From assembly GCA_002733415.1 (NCBI GenBank), contig NVVR01000001.1:296448-360447 (forward strand): a DNA stretch of 64,000 nucleotides, in the 5' to 3' direction. Positions 19,756-28,237 of this stretch are shown piece by piece. A model generated the notes under the pieces. That model made no database searches and was not told where the DNA came from. It was given only the letters and a program-made list of their open reading frames with translations. Each line of letters starts with the position of its first letter. Within the stretch, counting starts at the first letter, position 1. This DNA is from Kordia sp. (GTDB lineage: Bacteria; Bacteroidota; Bacteroidia; Flavobacteriales; Flavobacteriaceae). A program made the translations under genes and the position numbers.

Positions 19756-20646
19756 ATGAATTGGAGAAATTTTTTATTAACGATTACATTGGTTACATTA
19801 ACTCAAGGAGTTTTTGCGCAATACAACCTTTTAAATGCGACTACCCCGGAAGAGATAGGTTTAAAAACTGAAGCTCAGAAAGGGTATGATAATGCAAAGC
19901 CTTTAGAGTACGGATTTATCGATGATAAAGATGTGCTTTGGTCTAAAATGGTATGGGAGAAAATTGTTCTTGATGAAAGAATTAATTTTCCTTTATACTA
20001 CCCTGTAGATACCATGAACATTGGTAAGGAAAGAAGGAGTTTATATGATGTTTTATTTAAAAACATTAAAAATGGTAAAATAGCAAATTTATACACAGAC
20101 TCATATTTTACTGACAAAGTTAATTTTGATCAAGTTCAAGAGGGTTTAGTGAAAATAGACACCTTGGATTTAGGGTACGAGCAATATAATGCTGGGGAGC
20201 CTATTTCTCCAGAGTATGTTGATACTACTGAGATTACTGCTTACAATGTTAAAGAGTATAGAATTAAAGGATTATGGTATTTTGACAAGCGTCAAGGGGA
20301 ATTAAAGTACAGATTAATTGCTTTAGCTCCAGTTGTGCCAGATGTTTATTTCTTAGATTCTGATGAGCCAGATTTAGTAGAGTCATTTTGGTTATTTTTC
20401 CCTGATGTTAGGGATGTCTTAAATGAAGCAATGTGTTTTAATAATAAAAATACAGCTATGCCAATTACTTTCGACCACATGTTAAACGCTAGAAGATTTA
20501 ACGCTAATATGTACAAAGAAGAAAATGTGTATCAGGATAGACAAATTGATGAATACATTCCTAATAATGCTTTGATGCAATTATTAGAATCTGAAAGAAT
20601 TAGAACAAAAATTAGAGACTTTGAGTTAGATCAATGGCAATACTAA
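19756..20646 (+). CDS. gldN: T9SS ring protein GldN (PorN-like)
   Basis: I choose the ATG at 19756 because it begins a clean signal peptide (MNWRNFLLTITLVTLTQGVFA, cleaved before QYN); an upstream ATG at 19714 would put a charged extension before it. The mature protein of about 275 residues is the GldN partner of GldK in the periplasmic ring. Conserved stretches include VLWSKMVWEKIVLDERIN and ESFWLFFPDVRDVL. It ends the gldKLMN operon and is followed by a strong terminator. Confidence 0.95.
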   Translation: MNWRNFLLTITLVTLTQGVFAQYNLLNATTPEEIGLKTEAQKGYDNAKPLEYGFIDDKDVLWSKMVWEKIVLDERINFPLYYPVDTMNIGKERRSLYDVLFKNIKNGKIANLYTDSYFTDKVNFDQVQEGLVKIDTLDLGYEQYNAGEPISPEYVDTTEITAYNVKEYRIKGLWYFDKRQGELKYRLIALAPVVPDVYFLDSDEPDLVESFWLFFPDVRDVLNEAMCFNNKNTAMPITFDHMLNARRFNANMYKEENVYQDRQIDEYIPNNALMQLLESERIRTKIRDFELDQWQY

Positions 20647-20674
20647 TAAATTTCTCCAATTTATTATAGTATAG

Positions 20675-20704
20675 AAAGCTCCTGCATTGCAGGAGCTTTT
20701 TTTG
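20675..20704 (+). terminator. Terminator of the gldKLMN operon
   Basis: An 11-bp perfect stem (AAAGCTCCTGC / GCAGGAGCTTT) with an ATT loop is followed by a T run, 28 bp past the gldN stop. Confidence 0.9.
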
Positions 20705-20801
20705 TGTATAAAAGATTCCTTTTTCTAGAAGGGCATAGTGTCAACCATGGATCAGTTGTTGCGTTGGAGTTAGGAAGAAGTGTTTTTTATCTTTATTTTT
20801 G

Positions 20802-20832
20802 TGTCAGACTGAGCGTGTCGAGGTCTTTTTAA
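20802..20832. repeat. Fragment of a CTGAGCxTGTCGA dispersed repeat
   Basis: The segment contains ACTGAGCGTGTCGAGGTC. A close relative, ACTGAGCTTGTCGAAGTG, occurs at 49866. Both lie between genes. Confidence 0.4.
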
Positions 20833-20842
20833 GTTATAAAGT

Positions 20843-21901
20843 ATGTTAGATTATATAATAGTAGGTTTTGGTTTAGCAGGGTTGTCTCTTTCTGAACAAT
20901 TATTGAAAAATGATAAGTCATTTATAGTGATTTCTGAAGCTGATAAATCTTCATCTGTAGTTGCTGGAGGAATGTATAACCCAGTAATATTAAAACGTTT
21001 TACTTCCCCTTGGAATGCGATACCTCAATTAGAATATGCAATACCTTTTTATCAGGAAATAGAAAACAGATTAAATACTCATATAAATAACCCTTTGCCA
21101 GTATTGCGAGTTTTTAATACTATTGAGGAGCAGAACAATTGGTTAATAGCTTCTGACAAGCCAAACTTAGCGCCGTTTCTTTCAACGACTTTTAAAAAAA
21201 ATGATAACGAGTTTATTCTTGCCAACAACGATTTTGGTGTAGTGGAAAGAGCGGGTAGGATACAAGTAGCTAAGCTATTGAGTGTTTACAAATTAGAGTT
21301 GCTAAAAAAAGATAGCTACCGGAATGATGTATTCGACTATGATGCGTTAAAAATGGCTGATGATTGCATTTCTTATAAAGGGTTAAAGGCACAACACATT
21401 GTTTTTTGTGAAGGTTTTGGGTTGAAGTCTAATCCGTATTTTAATTACCTTCCTTTAAATGGAACAAAAGGTGAGGTTTTAATTATTAAAGCCGTAAGTC
21501 TCAAGCTTGACGCTATTGTTAAGTCAGGGGTGTTTATAATACCTGTAGAAGAGGAAAATTGTTATTTGGTAGGCGCAACTTATCATTGGACAGATAAGAC
21601 TTGGGGAGCAACAGATGAGGCAAAATTAGAGTTAATCAGTAAGCTAAATACTGTGCTAAGTTGTGACTATGAAGTTGTGGGGCAGTTGGCAGGGATACGT
21701 CCTACGGTAAAAGACAGAAGGCCCTTAGTTGGTAGGCATCCAGAACATGAAAATATGTATGTATTTAATGGTCTAGGAACACGCGGGGTTATGGTTGCGC
21801 CAACCGTTAGTCATGAATTGTTTGATTATATTGAGAGAGGGAATGAATTAACTTCGGAAATTGATATACAACGTTTTGCTGATGAATATATAGCAAGTTA
21901 G
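20843..21901 (+). CDS. FAD-dependent oxidoreductase (DAO family)
   Basis: This 352-residue protein begins with a Rossmann FAD-binding motif (YIIVGFGLAGLSLSEQL). It retains D-amino-acid-oxidase family features further on, such as VVAGGMYNPV, LNGTKGEVLII, and the late GIRPTVKDRRPLVG and FNGLGTRGVM that line the cofactor. It is likely to oxidise an amine or amino acid, but the substrate cannot be told from sequence. It stands alone, with no partner genes nearby. Confidence 0.85.
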   Translation: MLDYIIVGFGLAGLSLSEQLLKNDKSFIVISEADKSSSVVAGGMYNPVILKRFTSPWNAIPQLEYAIPFYQEIENRLNTHINNPLPVLRVFNTIEEQNNWLIASDKPNLAPFLSTTFKKNDNEFILANNDFGVVERAGRIQVAKLLSVYKLELLKKDSYRNDVFDYDALKMADDCISYKGLKAQHIVFCEGFGLKSNPYFNYLPLNGTKGEVLIIKAVSLKLDAIVKSGVFIIPVEEENCYLVGATYHWTDKTWGATDEAKLELISKLNTVLSCDYEVVGQLAGIRPTVKDRRPLVGRHPEHENMYVFNGLGTRGVMVAPTVSHELFDYIERGNELTSEIDIQRFADEYIAS

Positions 21902-21991
21902 TTTTAGTAAAATTCTTACAACCAAATTTGTGCTTATCTTTTTTAAAACGCGTCAATTCGAGGAGTTGACATTTTTTCTTACTAGCGGTCG

Positions 21992-22066
21992 TGATGACAA
22001 AATCCTCAATTCGAGTTTTTCGACTGAGAGAGGAAAAGTATCGAGAATAGGTTTTGTCAATGGTAG
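21992..22066. repeat. Long imperfect inverted repeat downstream of the oxidoreductase gene
   Basis: TGACAAAATCCT on the left faces AGGTTTTGTCA on the right with mismatches. The interior contains CAATTCGAG and TATCGAGAA, so the whole can fold into a long hairpin. The CTCGA core links it to other dispersed repeats here. The 221-bp gap between the two flanking genes holds no gene. Confidence 0.45.
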
Positions 22067-22122
22067 TGATTTTCGATAGAAAATTGAATCGAAAAAGGTG
22101 TTTTCATAATACATTAGTTCAG

Positions 22123-22524
22123 TTATTGATTAGATGAAGTATGTTTCTCTACAGCATCCTTGTCGTAACTCACAAAAATATTAATCCAAGCATTCCTTGA
22201 TAATCGAGCAATTATTGGTAGACAAACAATTAATGTTCCTGTAATAGCAAAAAAAGTAGTTAGTAACGAAGCACTACAAACTACATGACTAATTAGAAAA
22301 GGAGGTACTGTAAAAGCGATACCAATTGGATAGCTCACATACATTGACCCTGTAAAAAAAGAAGGTTCAAGGTGATAGTGTAAATTACATGAGCTACAAT
22401 TTTCATTCAACTTAATTGTCGTTTTTAGCTTGTATGGGTTTTTGTTCTCATACATAGTTTCTTCATGACATCTAGGACATTCTCCTAATAGTATACTATA
22501 TAATTTGTATCCTTTTTTAAGCAT
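22123..22524 (-). CDS. DUF983 family membrane protein
   Basis: This 133-residue protein has two CxxC pairs (GECPRCHEE and NCSSCNLHY) that would form a zinc ribbon, then two hydrophobic helices (SYPIGIAFTVPPFLISHVV and LLTTFFAITGTLIVCLPII). This is the DUF983 arrangement, whose function is unknown. The gene is divergent from the ABC-F gene, sharing a gap of about 100 bp. Confidence 0.85.
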   Translation of the reverse strand: MLKKGYKLYSILLGECPRCHEETMYENKNPYKLKTTIKLNENCSSCNLHYHLEPSFFTGSMYVSYPIGIAFTVPPFLISHVVCSASLLTTFFAITGTLIVCLPIIARLSRNAWINIFVSYDKDAVEKHTSSNQ

Positions 22525-22534
22525 TTATTTTGTG

Positions 22535-22542
22535 TACTTTTG
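22535..22542 (+). promoter_or_regulatory. Bacteroidota -7 box upstream of the ABC-F gene
   Basis: TACTTTTG, a TAnnTTTG match, lies 86 bp upstream of the ABC-F start in the gap shared with the divergent DUF983 gene. No strong -33 partner is apparent. Confidence 0.4.
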
Positions 22543-22627
22543 CAAATTCATAACTAGTACAAATTTAGTGTTTATTGTTTTAATAGTACATAACATTTGT
22601 TACTAGCGCTTATTTAATATATATCAA

Positions 22628-24538
22628 ATGCTTAACATACATAATTTAACGGTTTCTTTTCAAGGAGAGGATTTATTCAAAGAAATTACTTTCAGATTAG
22701 GAGCTGGAGATCGAACTGGTTTAATCGGGAAAAATGGCGCGGGTAAATCTACCATGCTAAAAATTATTTCAGGTGATCAAGAGTATGACAGTGGTCAGAT
22801 TGCACTTGCAAAAGAAGTAGAGATTGGTTTTTTACGACAAGATATTGATTTCATTCCTGGAAGAAGTGTTTTAGAAGAGTCGTACCAAGCTTTTGCAATG
22901 ATAAAGAAGTTAGAGTTTCAAATAGCAGAATTGAATGAGGAATTAACCACTAGGACTGATTATGAAAGTGATGCCTATACTAAAATTATTGAAGATGTAA
23001 CAGAGTTGCAGCATCAATATGAAATTCATGGAGGTTATAGTTATCAAGGAGAAACGGAGCGCATCTTAATAGGTTTAGGGTTTAAACGTGAAGATTTTGA
23101 TAAATTAACAGAAACTTTTTCAGGAGGTTGGCGAATGCGAATTGAATTGGCAAAGTTGTTACTTCAAAAAAACGATATCTTATTACTTGATGAACCAACA
23201 AACCATTTAGATATTGAGTCGATAATATGGTTGGAGTCGTTTTTGAAAAATTATCCAGGTGCTGTGGTAATTGTGTCGCATGATAAAATGTTTTTGGATA
23301 ACGTAACGAATAGAACTATTGAAATATCATTAGGTAGGATTTATGACTACAATAAGCCCTATTCTCAGTATTTAGTGTTAAGAAATGAAATTAGAGAACA
23401 ACAGGCTGCGGCTCAAAAAAACCAACTAAAACAAATAGAGCAAACAGAGAGGCTTATTGAGAAGTTTAAAGCAAAAGCTAGTAAAGCTACCATGGCGCAG
23501 TCACTTATCAAAAAAATGGATAAAATTGAGCGAATTGAAGTAGATGAAGAAGATAATGGAGTAATGACTTTGAATTTCCCAGTTTCTATTGTTCCCGGGA
23601 AAATAGTAGTAGAGGCTACGAATCTTTCAAAAAATTATGGTGATAAGCTAGTGTTAACTAATATCGATTTGCTGATAGAAAGAGGTAGTAAAATTGCTTT
23701 TGTTGGTCAGAATGGTCAAGGGAAATCTACTTTGGCTAAAATGATGGTTAATGAAATTTCGTTTAAAGGAGATATGAAAATCGGTCATAATGTACAGATA
23801 GGGTATTTTGCTCAAAATCAGGCAGAGTATTTAGATGGTAATAAAACGGTTGAAGATACGATGATTGATGCGGCCAACGAGAAAACACGAAGTAAGGTAA
23901 GAGATATTCTTGGGTCGTTTTTATTTAGAGGAGAAGAAGTAGATAAAAAGGTAAAAGTGTTATCAGGTGGAGAGCGTAACCGACTGGCTTTGGCAAAAAT
24001 GCTATTGCAGCCATTGAATGTGTTGATTATGGATGAGCCTACCAATCACTTGGATATCAAATCAAAGAATGTTTTAAAAGAAGCCTTACGTAAATTTGAA
24101 GGAACACTAATATTGGTTTCTCATGACAGGGATTTCCTTCAAGGACTAACAAGTACAGTCTATGAATTTAAAAATCATGTAATACGTGAGTATTTAGGTG
24201 ATATTGATTATTATTTGGAAGAACGTAAAGTAGAAAACTTACGTGAAGTAGAAAAGCGTGATGTGATAAAAAAAGCAGCACCGGTAGCAAGTAAGAAGCA
24301 ATCTTATGAGGAGCAGAAAAAAATAAAAGCACTACATAATAAATTAAGTAAAGTAGAGGCTGGAATAAATAAATTAGAGCGAGAAATAAAAGTGATCGAT
24401 GTAGATTTAGAAATAAACTACGAAGCAACTGTAGCGAAAAACAACTTCTTTAACGACTATCAAGAAAAGAAAGATAAATTGGAGCAGCTAATGGGGGATT
24501 GGGAGTTATTCCAAGAAGAGATAGATTTACTTTCCTAA
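22628..24538 (+). CDS. ABC-F family ATP-binding protein (ribosome-associated type)
   Basis: This 636-residue protein has two ABC domains and no membrane segments. Walker A motifs are GKNGAGKST and GQNGQGKST. The signatures are FSGGWRMRIELAK and LSGGERNRLALAK, and each half has a Walker B ending LLDEPTNHLD or IMDEPTNHLD. A helical interdomain linker and a C-terminal coiled coil (about residues 560-636) resemble Uup/YheS-type ABC-F proteins. Such proteins act at the ribosomal E site or in translation quality control. An antibiotic-resistance role is not indicated. Confidence 0.93.
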   Translation: MLNIHNLTVSFQGEDLFKEITFRLGAGDRTGLIGKNGAGKSTMLKIISGDQEYDSGQIALAKEVEIGFLRQDIDFIPGRSVLEESYQAFAMIKKLEFQIAELNEELTTRTDYESDAYTKIIEDVTELQHQYEIHGGYSYQGETERILIGLGFKREDFDKLTETFSGGWRMRIELAKLLLQKNDILLLDEPTNHLDIESIIWLESFLKNYPGAVVIVSHDKMFLDNVTNRTIEISLGRIYDYNKPYSQYLVLRNEIREQQAAAQKNQLKQIEQTERLIEKFKAKASKATMAQSLIKKMDKIERIEVDEEDNGVMTLNFPVSIVPGKIVVEATNLSKNYGDKLVLTNIDLLIERGSKIAFVGQNGQGKSTLAKMMVNEISFKGDMKIGHNVQIGYFAQNQAEYLDGNKTVEDTMIDAANEKTRSKVRDILGSFLFRGEEVDKKVKVLSGGERNRLALAKMLLQPLNVLIMDEPTNHLDIKSKNVLKEALRKFEGTLILVSHDRDFLQGLTSTVYEFKNHVIREYLGDIDYYLEERKVENLREVEKRDVIKKAAPVASKKQSYEEQKKIKALHNKLSKVEAGINKLEREIKVIDVDLEINYEATVAKNNFFNDYQEKKDKLEQLMGDWELFQEEIDLLS

Positions 24539-24592
24539 GCGTCTAAAAATTAAGCAAGTGTACAATTTACGAAATTTATTTTAAAAAAAGAC

Positions 24593-24622
24593 TTGTTATA
24601 GAAGAAAACAGTCGTATATTTG
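24593..24622 (+). promoter_or_regulatory. Promoter of the first initiator tRNA gene
   Basis: TTG at 24593-24595 and TATATTTG at 24615-24622 are separated by exactly 19 bp, a full match to the Bacteroidota sigma-A consensus. The box ends nine bases before the tRNA. Confidence 0.8.
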
Positions 24623-24630
24623 TACCATAT

Positions 24631-24704
<74 letters not shown>

Positions 24705-24708
24705 TAAG

Positions 24709-24740
24709 AAAAGCCTCTTGAGAAATCAAGAGGCTTTTTT
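24709..24740 (+). terminator. Terminator of initiator tRNA copy 1
   Basis: AAAAGCCTCTTGA and TCAAGAGGCTTTT arms enclose a GAAA tetraloop and continue into T residues. Confidence 0.9.
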
Positions 24741-24799
24741 GTATGCGCTATTTTCGTTTTTCAAAAAAAAACAATTTCACATAATATTATATAAAAGAC

Positions 24800-24829
24800 T
24801 TGTATAGGTTTAAAACAGTTGTATATTTG
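24800..24829 (+). promoter_or_regulatory. Promoter of the second initiator tRNA gene
   Basis: TTG at 24800-24802 and TATATTTG at 24822-24829 again have 19-bp spacing. The interior differs from the copy 1 promoter, but both consensus boxes are conserved. Confidence 0.8.
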
Positions 24830-24837
24830 CACCACAT

Positions 24838-24911
<74 letters not shown>

Positions 24912-24916
24912 TAAGT

Positions 24917-24948
24917 AAAACCTCTTGAGAAATCAAGAGGTTTTTTTT
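24917..24948 (+). terminator. Terminator of initiator tRNA copy 2
   Basis: AACCTCTTGA and TCAAGAGGTT arms with a GAAA loop are followed by eight T residues. The stem is a variant of the copy 1 terminator. Confidence 0.9.
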
Positions 24949-24976
24949 ATCTATTTATTATTAAAGCTTTAAGAGT

Positions 24977-25687
24977 ATGAATGACGAGAATATTGTAAAA
25001 ATTAATGAGGTGATAGCTCAGTATTTTAAAGAGAATACAACAGTTGATTGGATTCCAGCTAAGAGTATTATGTCTGAGTTGATTAAAGCAGGAGTATTTA
25101 ATAAGGATGAAAAAAAAGGATTGCCAATACGTAAAGTGTTCAGGAAATTAGACAAAGAAGAACAATTAAGTAAAATACCAGCGGTTCATGCAGAGAGAAG
25201 GTCTGAAAATGTGTATTGGTATTTGGTTAGAGAAGGTAAAGAATATTCACCTAGTGAAGTAATAAGTTCTCTTACTAAAAAAGAAAAAGGAGTCCTAAAT
25301 ATTGAAAATAGTGATGAGTTTTATCTTGTAAATTTATGTGATGATTTACTTAAGGAAAAGGCGTCAAGAAAACATACGTTTGATACCTTATTAGGTAAGT
25401 TACATAAAAAGGGTAAAACTAGAACTAAACTTCCGTTAGATGCTTATTATGAAGATTTAAAGTTGGTAATAGAATTTTTTGAAAAAAAAGATACTGACGA
25501 AAGTAGTGAAAGAGAAGCACAGAGAAAGTATTACGATCAACGTAAAAAAGATGTTCTTGAGAAAAAGAAAATCAGTTTGATTGATATCAATTACGCACTA
25601 TTTGAATGTAATGAAAATGATAGGTTAGTTCGTGATAAAAATAATGACTGTATTGTGCTGAAAGGGATTTTAAAAGATTTTATATAA
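24977..25687 (+). CDS. Uncharacterised protein with a possible PD-(D/E)XK nuclease-like C-terminus
   Basis: I do not recognise this 236-residue protein by name. The N-terminal 90 residues look like a winged-helix unit ([15 protein letters not shown] ... [14 protein letters not shown]). The C-terminal half has [20 protein letters not shown], then a basic helix [12 protein letters not shown] and a strand [10 protein letters not shown]. An Asp before one strand and Glu-x-x-Glu-Lys on the next resembles restriction-endonuclease-like folds. This is a pattern-based inference. The gene follows the second initiator tRNA unit and precedes era. Confidence 0.6.
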   Translation: MNDENIVKINEVIAQYFKENTTVDWIPAKSIMSELIKAGVFNKDEKKGLPIRKVFRKLDKEEQLSKIPAVHAERRSENVYWYLVREGKEYSPSEVISSLTKKEKGVLNIENSDEFYLVNLCDDLLKEKASRKHTFDTLLGKLHKKGKTRTKLPLDAYYEDLKLVIEFFEKKDTDESSEREAQRKYYDQRKKDVLEKKKISLIDINYALFECNENDRLVRDKNNDCIVLKGILKDFI

Positions 25688-25747
25688 ATTTAAGACAATA
25701 CATTTATTGTATGGTAGTGAACTATAATTCTTTAAAAAGGTTTGTAG

Positions 25748-25755
25748 TATCTTTG
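25748..25755 (+). promoter_or_regulatory. Bacteroidota -7 box upstream of era
   Basis: TATCTTTG is an exact TAnnTTTG match, 20 bp before the era ATG. A TTG at -33 is not evident. Confidence 0.5.
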
Positions 25756-25775
25756 CCTTAAATATTTTTGAATAT

Positions 25776-26660
25776 ATGGAGCATAAAGCAGGTTTTGTAA
25801 ATATTATAGGAAATCCAAATGTTGGGAAATCAACATTGATGAATGCATTTATTGGTGAAAAATTATCGATAATAACATCAAAGGCACAAACTACAAGGCA
25901 TCGTATTTTAGGTATTGTGAATGGAGATGATTTTCAAGTAGTATTGTCAGATACTCCAGGAATTATTAAACCAGCATACGAATTACAAGAATCAATGATG
26001 GGGTTTGTAAAGTCAGCTTTTGAAGATGCTGATGTGCTTATATATATGGTTGAAATAGGTGAGCGAGCTTTAAAAGATGAAGCCTTCTTCAGTAAAATAT
26101 CGAACTCTAAAATTCCGGTACTTTTATTATTAAATAAAATTGATGCTTCAAATCAAGAAGTATTAGAGGAGCAAGTGCAATATTGGGCAGCTAAAGTGCC
26201 TACAGCAGAAATATATCCAATATCAGCACTAGAGAATTTTAATGTACCTGAAGTGTTTGAAAGAATTGTAGAACTATTACCTCTTTCACCAGCATATTAT
26301 CCTAAGGATCAATTAACAGATAAGCCAGAACGTTTTTTTGTTAATGAATGTATCCGTGAAAAAATATTAATACACTATAAAAAAGAAATCCCTTATTCTG
26401 TTGAAGTAGAAACGGAAGAGTTTTTTGAGGATGATGATATCATCAGAATGCGTTCCATAATTATGGTTGAGCGTGAAACTCAAAAAGGAATTATTATTGG
26501 ACATAAAGGAAGTGCCTTAAAACGTGTAGGTGTAGAAGCTAGAAAAGATTTAGAAAAGTTTTTCGGAAAGCAGGTACATATAGAATTATACGTTAAAGTG
26601 AATAAAAACTGGCGTTCAAATTCACAACAATTAAGAAGATTCGGATATAATAATAAATAA
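25776..26660 (+). CDS. era: GTPase Era
   Basis: This 294-residue GTPase acts in 16S rRNA maturation and 30S assembly. The G motifs are GNPNVGKST, DTPGI and NKID, followed by the SALE-type motif (PISALENF). The C-terminal KH domain contains GIIIGHKGSALKRVG. It is full length and ends three bases before a terminator stem. Confidence 0.97.
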   Translation: MEHKAGFVNIIGNPNVGKSTLMNAFIGEKLSIITSKAQTTRHRILGIVNGDDFQVVLSDTPGIIKPAYELQESMMGFVKSAFEDADVLIYMVEIGERALKDEAFFSKISNSKIPVLLLLNKIDASNQEVLEEQVQYWAAKVPTAEIYPISALENFNVPEVFERIVELLPLSPAYYPKDQLTDKPERFFVNECIREKILIHYKKEIPYSVEVETEEFFEDDDIIRMRSIIMVERETQKGIIIGHKGSALKRVGVEARKDLEKFFGKQVHIELYVKVNKNWRSNSQQLRRFGYNNK

Positions 26661-26662
26661 AA

Positions 26663-26689
26663 AAAACCCACTATTAAATAGTGGGTTTT
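26663..26689 (+). terminator. Terminator of era
   Basis: AAAACCCACTAT and ATAGTGGGTTTT arms around TAA begin three bases after the era stop. The A and T flanks allow termination in both directions, so it may also serve the small leftward gene at 26739. Confidence 0.85.
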
Positions 26690-26738
26690 CCATTACCATA
26701 GTAAAGTTGGGGCTTTATCTATGACTGGCTGTGTTGTA

Positions 26739-26897
26739 TTATGGATTGGCTATGATAATTAGTTCTTTGGTTGCTAATGTGTTTTTCTTGTACATTTCTT
26801 TCTTTTGTATATCGCAATAGCGTTTTTTACAACTCCATCCGCTTGAGCATGATGCTAATACTATTACTGCTGCTATTATTAAGATGATTTTTTTCAT
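26739..26897 (-). CDS. Tiny Cys-rich lipoprotein, paralogue 1
   Basis: A 52-residue protein reads leftward from the ATG at 26897: a lipoprotein signal ending VLASC (Cys17), then CSSGWSCKKRYC, DIQKKEMYKKN and a short hydrophobic end. The neighbouring gene at 26968-27120 encodes a 50-residue copy with nearly the same central block, which supports both as real genes. No known family comes to mind. A small periplasmic or outer-membrane lipoprotein with a possible disulphide is the most that can be said. Confidence 0.7.
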   Translation of the reverse strand: MKKIILIIAAVIVLASCSSGWSCKKRYCDIQKKEMYKKNTLATKELIIIANP

Positions 26898-26967
26898 AAT
26901 TCGGTTTTTAAAAATTAAGGGGTTATTTATGTGATATTTGAGCTTTAACTATAATAATTATGTTGTA

Positions 26968-27120
26968 TTACGGTTTTGCTACTGTAATTGTTTCTTTAGC
27001 TACTAACTTGTTTTTCTTGTACATTTCTTTTTTTTGTACATCACAATAACGTTTTTTACAACTCCACCCGCTAGAACAAGATGCTAGTACTACTCCGATT
27101 GTTAATATTACTTTTTTCAT
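26968..27120 (-). CDS. Tiny Cys-rich lipoprotein, paralogue 2
   Basis: A 50-residue protein starts at the ATG at 27120 with a signal ending VLASC (Cys15), then SSGWSCKKRYC and DVQKKEMYKKN. It differs from paralogue 1 mainly in the hydrophobic signal and the last dozen residues, the pattern expected for a functional tandem duplicate. The 70-bp spacer between the two holds no terminator, so one transcript may cover both. Confidence 0.7.
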   Translation of the reverse strand: MKKVILTIGVVLASCSSGWSCKKRYCDVQKKEMYKKNKLVAKETITVAKP

Positions 27121-27284
27121 AATGAATGTTTTTAGTTACAGGGTTGATTGTTCGATTATATGTATTAAAAACAAGTTGAAATACAAAAACCCTACTTTTT
27201 AAATCATTTATTTTTATTTTTTTTATAAAGCGAGTGCTTTGAAGTATCTTTAAATTTTAGTTTAAGAATAATTTAAAAAAGAAA

Positions 27285-28064
27285 ATGATATATATAATCA
27301 CTTTACTAGTACTTGCTTTTTTATTGTATAAAGGATATTTATTATTGTCCGGGAAACGAATAAATTTAAATGCTGATTTGACATTAAGTCAGAAAAACAT
27401 TCTAGAAAAAAATGTACTGTATTATTCTAAGTTGTCAGAAGAAGATAAAGCGCGATTTTCAAAACGAGTAGCTATTTTTTTAAGTAGTATAAAAATAAAA
27501 GCAGTTTCCTGTGTAGTTTCAGAAGTAGATGAACTATTAATTGGTGCAAGTGCCATTATTCCGGTATTTGGTTTTGATAATTGGAGTTACGCTAATTTGA
27601 AAGAAGTCTATTTGTTTCCAAACGCATTTAATACCAAGTTAGAGTATGTAGGGTGGAAAAATAATAGAAACATACTAGGTATTGTTGGTGGCGGAAGATT
27701 AAAAAATAAAATGATTCTTTCTCAGAAAGCTTTACGCCATGGTTTCGAAAACAAGTCAGATAAAAACAATACAGCCATCCATGAATTTGTACATTTAATA
27801 GACATGACTGACGGTGATGTAGATGGTTTGCCATTAAGTATTATTGATAAGCCATATACCTTACCTTGGTTTGATTTGATCCATAAAAAAATTGAACATA
27901 TTGATGATGGAAAATCTGATATCAATCCATATGGAGCAACATCTAAAATTGAATTTTTTGCGGTTGCCAGTGAATATTTTTTTGAACGTCCTAAATTACT
28001 AAAGCGTAAACACCCAGAATTGTATGAAAAACTATCGATGTTTTTTAATCAAGATAGGGCTTAG
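27285..28064 (+). CDS. Zinc-dependent peptidase of the MtfA (M90) type
   Basis: This 259-residue protein has an N-terminal membrane anchor (residues 1-20), the zinc motif HEFVH at 166-170 and a downstream EFFAVASEYFF segment that would supply the third ligand. These match the glucose-regulated peptidase family around E. coli MtfA. In E. coli that protein interacts with the Mlc repressor, but no Mlc or PTS gene is nearby. A membrane-tethered cytoplasmic peptidase is the safest reading. Confidence 0.82.
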   Translation: MIYIITLLVLAFLLYKGYLLLSGKRINLNADLTLSQKNILEKNVLYYSKLSEEDKARFSKRVAIFLSSIKIKAVSCVVSEVDELLIGASAIIPVFGFDNWSYANLKEVYLFPNAFNTKLEYVGWKNNRNILGIVGGGRLKNKMILSQKALRHGFENKSDKNNTAIHEFVHLIDMTDGDVDGLPLSIIDKPYTLPWFDLIHKKIEHIDDGKSDINPYGATSKIEFFAVASEYFFERPKLLKRKHPELYEKLSMFFNQDRA

Positions 28065-28087
28065 ATATTTATTATATAAAAAAAGAC

Positions 28088-28095
28088 TACTTTTG
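28088..28095 (+). promoter_or_regulatory. Bacteroidota -7 box upstream of der
   Basis: TACTTTTG matches TAnnTTTG and lies about 143 bp before the der ATG, which would leave a long AT-rich leader. Confidence 0.35.
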
Positions 28096-28237
28096 CAGAA
28101 AATTTGCCGGATCTATTTATACTTGGTTTTAAACAAGTGTATGTTATAGTATATTTTTTTATTCAATACTTAAAAAGAGTATTAGAATGGGAAGATGAAA
28201 TTTTAATAGGTAAATTCAATTATAAAAGAGTATAATT

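Noticed and set aside
22628..24538. Antibiotic-resistance ABC-F protein
   Set aside because: The linker and C-terminal coiled coil resemble housekeeping Uup/YheS types, and no resistance context is present.
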